64,000 nt of DNA from Eretmocerus hayati (taxonomy: Eukaryota; Arthropoda; Insecta; Hymenoptera; Aphelinidae), in NCBI GenBank assembly GCA_029851415.1, contig CM056742.1, positions 57,290,454-57,354,453 of the forward strand, read 5' to 3'. Under the pieces are notes generated by a model. That model made no database searches. It saw only the letters and a program-made list of their open reading frames with translations, and was not told the origin of the DNA. Below, piece after piece: positions 57,266 through 64,000 of the stretch. Made by a program: the position numbers and the translations under genes. Within the stretch, counting starts at the first letter, position 1. Every line of letters begins with the position of its first letter.

Positions 57266-58365
57266 GAGATGGTCTGAAGAAAAGCAACTGAAACATCTCT
57301 TGAGTTAGGTTATATATCTTTTTCTCTCAGGCACAGATTTTGCCTTGAAGGTATTACAAAAGGTGAAAAAATGAGGACCCTCGCAAATCATGCACACGGG
57401 TCGCTCACGTCCAGGCTTTGATTTATCTTTTCGATTCACATGGACAGCTTTTGAATCTTTGGGTTTAGTATTCTGATTCTTGTTTCGATTCTTTCAATCA
57501 GAGGTGGCACTAGATCTGGGTTTTCTCTCTGTCTGCTCAGTTGCTTCCTTAGCACTCTCAAATTGAGCGTGAGCCAGTCTCTGAGTTTCGAGAAAATCAT
57601 CGAGCATTTTGTAGCTAGGACATTGCTTCGGATTTTCTGATTGTGCGACATGAGATTCCCGATCTTTTTGAAGTGCAGGAGTAAGACGCATCACTACTAG
57701 AAAAACGACCATAGGGTCCCAAGTATCGATTTGACAGTTCAATGATTTCAGAGCTTTCAAAACATTGTTGACTCCGTTGCGAAGACAACTGATCTCTGAA
57801 GCGGTATCAGCTCCCATTTTATTCATGGACATCAATTTTGAAAGTAATTTAGAGACTAATAAGCGATTATTGCTGTAGTACTCTTTAACACTTTTCCAGG
57901 CCGAATCAAAGTTTTCGCCAGAGGAAGCGCTTTCTTCAAGGAGTTCTGCGGCTTCCCCTTTGAGTGAGGATCGCAAATAACTCATTTTATGAACATTTGC
58001 AAGGCCGTGTTTCTTCACCACCATTTCATCAAAAGAATCGTGAAAATTCTTCCAGCTCTGAATGTCACCGGAGAAGGTGGGAAGTTTAATTGGCGGTAAT
58101 TTGGCTTGGAATGTAGCAGATTGTTCAGATGTTCCAGCATTTCGCGAACCAGTAGGTACTGCCGCGTCGAGATTTAATAGGAAGTCTTGGAATAGCCCTA
58201 GGGAAGCAAAATATGATTCTTCTACAGTATCATACACATTATTCTTGAAATAGTTATCTGAAGCTCCAATATCATCATCGTCTAATAGCTTCTCATGAAT
58301 ATCATGAAACTTTTCCCAGTAATCTTCCTACCTTCATCCGGGTAAGGCACGCGCCTTTTATCATC
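57266..58365 (-). pseudogene. Pao/BEL gag
   Basis: A likely start near 58363 reads MIKGACLTRMK, a typical Pao gag opening; a frameshift near 58325 leads to the main frame (58330-57494). That frame has LPPIKLPTFSGDIQSWKNFHDSFDEMV and HKMSYLRSSLKGEAAELL, the DUF1759 gag core. A TGA at 57494 and a TAA near 57302 interrupt the continuation, which contains CMICEGPHFFTFC and CFSCFSSDHLL zinc knuckles. Gag would form the particle that packages element RNA. Confidence 0.85.
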
Positions 58366-58565
58366 TTAGCTTGGCCTGTTTTTTGAAAGTTTATATACGC
58401 GTTCGCAATGCGCTATTGCAGTTTGAGTTGCTTCTCAATCGAAGCCATAGTGTATAATTGAATGGATATAGTCGTTGAATCACTTGTTCACCGATTTACT
58501 CGTCTGAACGAATAATTCAGACGACGTAAAATTTCAGACGATGTCCGAGTGACTATATCACACTC
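58366..58565 (-). other. Pao/BEL leader, no gene
   Basis: Untranslated leader between the leader repeats and gag. Nothing else recognised. Confidence 0.5.
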
Positions 58566-59060
58566 TACAGGATGTGCGAATAGCACCCAACAGGATCAGC
58601 GAAAATTGCACTCGACAGGATCTACGAGGATCGCACTCTGCTGGATCTGTGAATAGCACTCAACAGGATCGGCGAAAATTGCACTCGACAGGATCCACGA
58701 GAATCGCCCTCTACCGGATCTGTAAATAGCACTCAACAGGATCGGCGAAAATTGCACTCGACAGGATCTACAAGAATCGCACTCTACCGGATCTGTGAAT
58801 AGCACTCAACAGGATCGGCAAGAATCGCACTCTACAGGATCTACGAGAATCGCACTCTACCGGATCTGTGAATGACCAAAAATGGTTGTGGTCATGTCAA
58901 CTCGAGTGCCCAAAAATGGAATATCTCCTCGAATGGTCAAAATGAGTGTTATCAGCGCGTTAACTCGAGTGCCCAAAATGAGTGTTGTCAGCGCGTCAAC
59001 TTGAGTGCTCAAGATGGAGAATCTCCTCAAATGCTCAAACTGAGTGTTGACATGAAGAAC
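58566..59060. repeat. Minisatellite and diverged repeats in the Pao/BEL leader
   Basis: 58566-58866 repeats a unit of about 72-74 bp composed of three 24 bp words, such as cactcaacaggatcggcgaa and cactctaccggatctgtgaa. 58870-59050 repeats gtcaactcgagtgcccaaaa-type units of about 60 bp. Both lie in the 5' untranslated part of the element. Confidence 0.75.
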
Positions 59061-59800
59061 GAAACTGATTCGACTAACTATGTGTCGCGAATAATACGAA
59101 TGTACGATGCATTATTCGTTAAATATGATGATCGGCCGTTGTCCGGTGATCTCGCAATGAATGGAAAATCATGAAAATGTAACGATCGTTAGAATATATT
59201 GATCAGTTATATACTGTCCCTCCCAAACACAAAGGGAAGCTCAAAATATTCATCGCAAAATGTAGCATAGTACGGTTCCGACTAACGAGAGGGGAGGGGG
59301 CACGGGCAGGCAGCGAAACATCCCCAGAGAACGTAGGAAAGAGTAAACAACTCACTCACCGAACGATGACCTTGCCTCTTGTCGCGAACGCTTCGCGCTT
59401 GTTATGTTGTACAAGAATGTGAAGGCCGTCGTCGTTGTGGCGCCGCTATGTCGCCGACTCGCCGCTCATCTGCTGCTAACTGCGACGTTGAAGGAGGAGC
59501 ATGCTTGCTCATAAAGATGGCTGCCGCGTTCTACTTACATGGTCCGCTTGGCGTCACTTGCCGTTTGGAGCACTAAGGACAAAATGGCTGTCCATTGGCG
59601 TGGGTGCTGACACAACGATGACGACGCCATGCAATTCCCACAATTGTTTGGATCGCAAGTTTTACGCACGGTATTTGAGAGTCATCGCACTGTAATTAGT
59701 GCACAATATAACTGCACTTGGCGAATAAACTCCGCACCAATATTTGCCCTACGTTCTCACACATCACTGTGATAACTCCCTCCATTCACTGCATTTTTAA
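59061..59800. other. Pao/BEL 5' leader, no recognised gene
   Basis: Sequence between the leader repeats and the primer-binding site. Short plus-strand ORFs have no support. Confidence 0.5.
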
Positions 59801-59817
59801 TCCGGCTCGAAGGACCA
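59801..59817 (-). other. Primer-binding site of the Pao/BEL element
   Basis: TGGTCCTTCGAGCCGGA on the minus strand, 2 nt inside the 5' LTR. It begins TGG, as expected for complementarity to a tRNA 3' CCA end; the matching tRNA would end TCCGGCTCGAAGGACCA. Confidence 0.85.
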
Positions 59818-59819
59818 AA

Positions 59820-62671
59820 TGTTTATATGCGGGGTTGGATTCAGGTGAATGCGGAATAAACTACAGGAGAGGTTTAATTGAACTGTTTGCAAAACTATAT
59901 TGAGCAATATGACACATGCTCGAGGTGGTGGAGAGTGTGCGTACTGTTCGCGATACACAAGAATACTGACTGAACCGGAGCAGAGCGGGAGGCCTATAGC
60001 CGAGCGGCTGAATGTCTATATATATGAGTCATTCTCTTTAATATCGCCAGGTTTTGTGTCGGGGAGTCAGGGGTTTTTTTGTAACTTTAGATACATGTTG
60101 TGTATGATGAAAGAAGATGGAAAGCACAGTTCTTAGGTCCCGAAAGTCATCCGCGCGAGTTTGGCGCCCTGTTTTCGTTTTTAAAATTCGTGAAAAATTC
60201 GATTTTTCAACTTTATTATTGATTTCTCACCAGTATGGAACCCAATAAAAAAATTATCCAAGACACATATTTCGACGTGAAATAAGCTAAATTTCACGAA
60301 AAAAATACTCTCAGATCCGTCAAAGATGAACATAACCTCAAAAAGTGGTTTTTTTCAGAAAAACCCAATTTTCAAGCCTTAGGCCCTATTTCATCTGAAA
60401 TTTGACATTTTCATCGGATTCCTCGTCAAATTTTACGTCGAAAACCGTTTTTCAAAAATTGGGCTGAGGATGGGTTTGGCCACCATAATAATAACTTTAG
60501 TAGCAGGACCGTAAAAATAGCTCTAAATTGTTCGTTTCGGGAGGGACACTCATTACACTGGACAACTGAATATTGGGTCAGAAGTAGCGCATCGATCAAA
60601 CAATGACTCTTTCGTTTATTTTTCGACGTAGAATCCGAATCCGGAACCAGTTTTGCACCTAGACATAGAGAATTTTTTTAAACCGCGAAATACTGAGCTT
60701 CTAAAAAACTGCATTTTTAGCGTTTTTTGATGATTTTGTAGATACATGATTTTGATGGTGCAACCTTGCAGCGGGCTTTGAGCGTACCCGGACTATGATT
60801 TCTCACGTATTTTGACCTGTTTAACACGATGGAAGTTGTTCTAGAGGGTTAGCATGCGTTCGAAACAGAGGACAAGCTGATTTTTCGAGTTGCTATCAGG
60901 AGAGTTTGGCCGATTTCGTGATAAATCTCAAAGTGATCACGGAATTGATCAGAAACACCCCCTGCAATACCACGAGAGCGCATTCTCTTTCCATTTGCAC
61001 ACACACTAAGGGAATGATGTTTGCAGTCGCCTAAAAGTAGTTTAGTCGAATATACATGTATAATCCCGAAAAGAAACTTTTGATCAATTCCGAGATCTAT
61101 TCCTCGGGTGAGTTCAAGCCTCCTCGTATTGGATCAATGCTCGAGTTTTTGTACCTAGAAGCCACTCAAACTACTAGAACAATGTCATTTAGTTGCTAGG
61201 ATACGGTATCAGAAGTCCCGGAGACCTAAACTCGGTTTAGGTTACGGAACGTACCTTGACATACCATGAATATGTAATCAACCTAAAAACATCGTTTTTC
61301 ACCCTAAGCTAATGTGGGCACTCCAATGATTCGATTACGGAGGCGAGTGAATAAGAACATCCAGCGTCAGATGTGCCATCTTGGGCTAGTTGCTAACAAC
61401 TATCTATATGCACTCAGAAGTACATGAGACTAGGGAACTGCAAATTTGACTCATTACGAGAAAGCTTGAGCTTACCTCAGGATAGATCAAAAGTTTCTTT
61501 TCGGGATTATACATGTATATTCAACTCATCTACTTTTAGGCGATTGCAAACATCATTCTCTTAATGTTTGTGCAAATAGAAAAAGAATGCGCTCTCGTGG
61601 TATTGCAGAGGGTGTTTCTGATCAATTCCGTGATCACTTTGAGATTTATCACGAAATCGTCCAAACTCTCCTGATAGCCACTCAAAAAATCAGCTTGTCC
61701 TCTGTTTCGAACACATGCTAGCCCTCTAAAACAACTTCCATCGTGTTTAGCAGGTCAAAATACGTGAGAAATCATAATCCGGGTACGCTCAAAGCCCGCT
61801 GCAAGGTTGCACCATCAAAATCATGTATCTACAAAATCATCAAAAAACGCTAAAAATGCAGTTTTTTAGAAGCTTAGTATATCGCGGTTTAAAAGAATTC
61901 CTGATATCTAGGTGCAAAACTGGTTTCGGATTCGGTTTCTACGTCGAAAAATACACGAAAGAGTGATTGTTTGATCAATGCGCTACTTCTGACCCAATAT
62001 TTTGTTGTCCAGTGTAATGAGTGTCCCTCCCGAAAGGAACAATTTAGCGCTATTTTCACGGTCCTGCTACTAAAGTTATTATTATGGTGGCCAAACCCAT
62101 CCTCAGCCCAATTTTTAAAAAACGGTTTTCGACGTAAAATTTGACGAGGAATCCGATGAAAATGTCAAATTTGAGATGAAATAGGGCCTAAGGCTTGAAA
62201 ATGGGGTTTTTCTGGAAAAAACCACTTTTCTGAGGTTATGGTCATCTTTGACGGATCTAAGAGTATTTTTTTCGTAAAATTCAGCTTATTTCACGTCGAA
62301 ATATGTGCCTGAGATAATTTTTTTATTGGGTTCCATACTGGTGAGAAATCAATAATAAAGTTGAGAAATCGAATTTTTCACGAATTTTGAAAACAAAAAT
62401 AGGGCGCCAAACTCGCGCGGATGACTTCCGGGACCTAAGAACTGTGCTTTCCATCTTCTTCCATCATATACAACATGTACCTAAAGTTACAGAAAAATCC
62501 CTGACCCCCCGACACAAAACCTGGCGATATTAAAAAGAATGACTCATATATATATACTGCAGGCGGTTCTAGTGCCGGTTGAGCATCTAATGCCACTTGA
62601 CGGCTTAGCTAATGTGTGCGTGAATGTATGTGTGCTGTCGCGGACATTGTTTGATCGGTGCTACATAAACA
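59820..62671 (-). repeat. Pao/BEL 5' LTR split by a foldback transposon
   Basis: The LTR segments 59820-60025 and 62554-62671 add up to 324 bp, the length of the other LTR. The insert 60026-62545 plus an 8 bp duplication accounts for the rest. Confidence 0.92.
60026..62545 (+). mobile_element. 2.5 kb foldback transposon, 8 bp TSD
   Basis: The ends are GAGTCATTCTCTTTAATATC and its near-complement (GAATGACTC at the right end). Arms of about 1.1 kb (60026 to about 61140, and about 61440-62545) are inverted copies at about 93%. The central 300 bp is unique. ATATATAT flanks it at 60018-60025 and 62546-62553. There is no ORF of note. An 8 bp duplication fits hAT, P or Merlin types, but the ends do not let me choose. 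The AT-rich target makes the exact TSD slightly uncertain. Confidence 0.85.
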
Positions 62672-63874
62672 GTAGTAATTGGACAAACCCAAGAATGATT
62701 TGATGTTTCGAGAAGACGTGGGGGTTGGAAAATTCTTGACTGCGTCTAATTTCGACGGATCTGGTCGTATACCTTGTTTGTTGATAACGTGGCCCAAATA
62801 CTTCACTTTGAGAGTTAGAAACTCGCATTTTTCGGGTTGTAATTTCATGCCTGCATTCAACAACCGTTTGAACACTTCTTTGACCTTAGAGATATGATTT
62901 TCCATGGAATTTGAGAAGATAATAATATCGTCGAGTTAGCAAAAAATTTCGACACCTTGAAGCCCTAAAAATATATGGTCCATAGCCCTTTGGAAAGTCG
63001 CAGGGGCATTACAAAGCACAAAGGGCTTACATACCCATTGGTAGAAGCCGTACGGGGTCCTGAAAGCTGTCTTTTCACAGTCGGCAGGGTCAACTTCGAT
63101 CTGATGAAATCCCGAGACTAAGTCGAAAACAGAGAAGTATTTTGACTTTCCCATGAGTTCTAAGATCTCCTGAATGTTGGGCAAAGGGTAAGCATCAGGA
63201 ATGGTTTTTTCGTTGAGTTTACGATAATCGATAACAAGTCGGTATCGTTTCTTACCGTCGGGTCCCGGTTTTTTGGGAACGATCAACAACGTGCTTCCCC
63301 AGGGGTTATTGGAAGGTTGAATAGTTTTGTCTTGCAGAAGTTTCAGTATCTGGTCTCGTACCTCTTTGTGAAGGGCATGAGGGTATCTGTATTGTTTGGC
63401 CACGGTAGGTTCATTGTCTCTAATAGGAATTTGATGTTTGATAACTTCTGTTCTGGGTGGTTTGTCTTTAGGCAACATGAATATGTGACGGAATTGTCGA
63501 ACAATTCGTTTCAGTCGTTTACGTCCATGCCGACAATGGTGGGATCTCAAAAGCATGTCGACTATTATTTTGATACGCTCTTTCTTGGTTAGGTGTTGTG
63601 AGGGTTTTTCTGTCTCAGGCCCTGAATCGAAGAAATCGTTTCCATCATCAATGTCACATAACTCTAAATGTTGCGGTGGCACTCCTAATGTTATTTCTCT
63701 ATCTAAGGTATTCGAAACCATGGTATAGGATATACCATCCGTAACGGTAACAGCTGCTTCTCCTAGAAATACTCCTTTCCGGGTCTTGACTCGGGGTAAA
63801 TAGGCCTCTGTCTCAGTCTCGATTTTAAGGGGGGCTTTCGAATGAGCGGGTACAGTTACTGTGTACACATCCAA
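62609..63874 (-). pseudogene. Ty3/gypsy protease end and reverse transcriptase, stop inside the catalytic box
   Basis: 63874 to about 63650 resembles the end of the protease/linker region. The RT follows: NPWGSTLLIVPKKPGPDGKK, RLVIDYRKLNEKT, FSVFDLVSGFHQIEV with the first catalytic Asp, FRTPYGFYQWVCKPFVLCNA and ATFQRAMDHIF. A TAA at 62936-62938 stands exactly where the Tyr of the YLDD box belongs; LDDIIIFSNS follows in frame and continues to YLGHVINKQGIRPDPSKL and FLGLSNYY. Just beyond this, at 62676, the Pao/BEL insertion breaks the gene; the rest is at 52226-52962. Confidence 0.88.
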
Positions 63875-63938
63875 TACGGCATTGTATTCCGGAAAATCAT
63901 CGTCGGAAGGAGGAAGTTCTGTCCAAATTACATCACCA

Positions 63939-64000
63939 GGTGTAACAGGTGTAACCGGAGTTACAGGTGTAACCGGAGTTACAGGTGTAACCGGAGTTAC
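63939..64000. repeat. 18 bp tandem repeat in the gypsy coding region
   Basis: ggtgtaaccggagttaca repeats at least three times to the window edge. On the minus strand it codes for a Val-Thr-Pro repeat upstream of the protease/RT part. Confidence 0.75.

Larger units (their letters stand above)
52963..62671 (-). mobile_element. Pao/BEL LTR retrotransposon inserted in the gypsy element
   Basis: Both LTRs are 324 bp (the right one after removing a nested insert), starting TGTTTAT and ending ATAAACA, flanked by GTAGT at 52958-52962 and 62672-62676. The internal region (53287-59819) has a primer-binding site, gag, protease, RT, RNase H and integrase in Pao/BEL order on the minus strand. The coding frames are broken in several places. 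The LTRs differ by about a dozen bases, so the insertion is not very recent. Confidence 0.93.

Overview
This is a repeat-dominated animal nuclear segment, most likely from an insect or other arthropod. R1-clade and Jockey/CR1-like non-LTR elements, Pao/BEL and Ty3/gypsy elements, Penelope-like terminal repeats, pogo, hAT, Ginger/KRBA2-like and ISL2EU-like DNA transposon remnants, and very long (GA)n microsatellites all fit that. There are no operons and no bacterial signals. Almost every recognisable protein is broken by stops or frameshifts, so this is mostly a graveyard of nested mobile elements. The species cannot be named from the sequence.

0-2.6 kb (minus strand): two tRNA-like genes (one with a Phe GAA anticodon), an unrecognised ORF, an intronless ribonucleotide reductase small-subunit gene with one in-frame TAG and a changed iron ligand, and an overlapping two-TM ORF. 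2.6-14.2 kb: a nest of non-LTR retrotransposons. Four elements from 4.35 to 13.6 kb are separated by (GA)n tracts, so one microsatellite looks like a repeated insertion target. A 418 bp Penelope-like insertion with inverted terminal repeats, a hammerhead core and a 13 bp target-site duplication (TSD) sits in the 3' UTR of the first LINE.

15.2-18.3 kb: a Ginger-like element with about 1 kb inverted repeats and a C-terminal integrase remnant. 18.3-24.7 kb: a SWIM zinc-finger fragment and a 5.9 kb imperfect palindrome. A 1.25 kb element carrying two complete hammerhead ribozymes sits in its centre, with a 14 bp TSD. 24.8-35.5 kb: ISL2EU-like transposase fragments, a 1 kb direct duplication containing a pogo-type MITE, a second Jockey/CR1-like LINE, foldback repeats and a broken hAT transposase.

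36-45.2 kb: the least explained part. A 140 bp structured repeat occurs three times, two copies sitting just 3' of duplicated terminal-exon-like ORFs. A small hairpin with a compensatory base pair also occurs three times. Upstream, on the same minus strand, is an array of about five 982 bp units; each of six unit ends has a short conserved peptide followed by a splice-donor consensus. 48.66-49.69 kb is a GC-rich 33 bp minisatellite open in several frames.

50-64 kb: a clear three-level nest. A Ty3/gypsy element (minus strand, truncated at its integrase and running off the right edge) carries a degenerate macro domain between RNase H and integrase. It is split by a Pao/BEL element (52963-62671, TSD GTAGT). 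The 5' LTR of that Pao element is split by a 2.5 kb foldback transposon (60026-62545, TSD ATATATAT).
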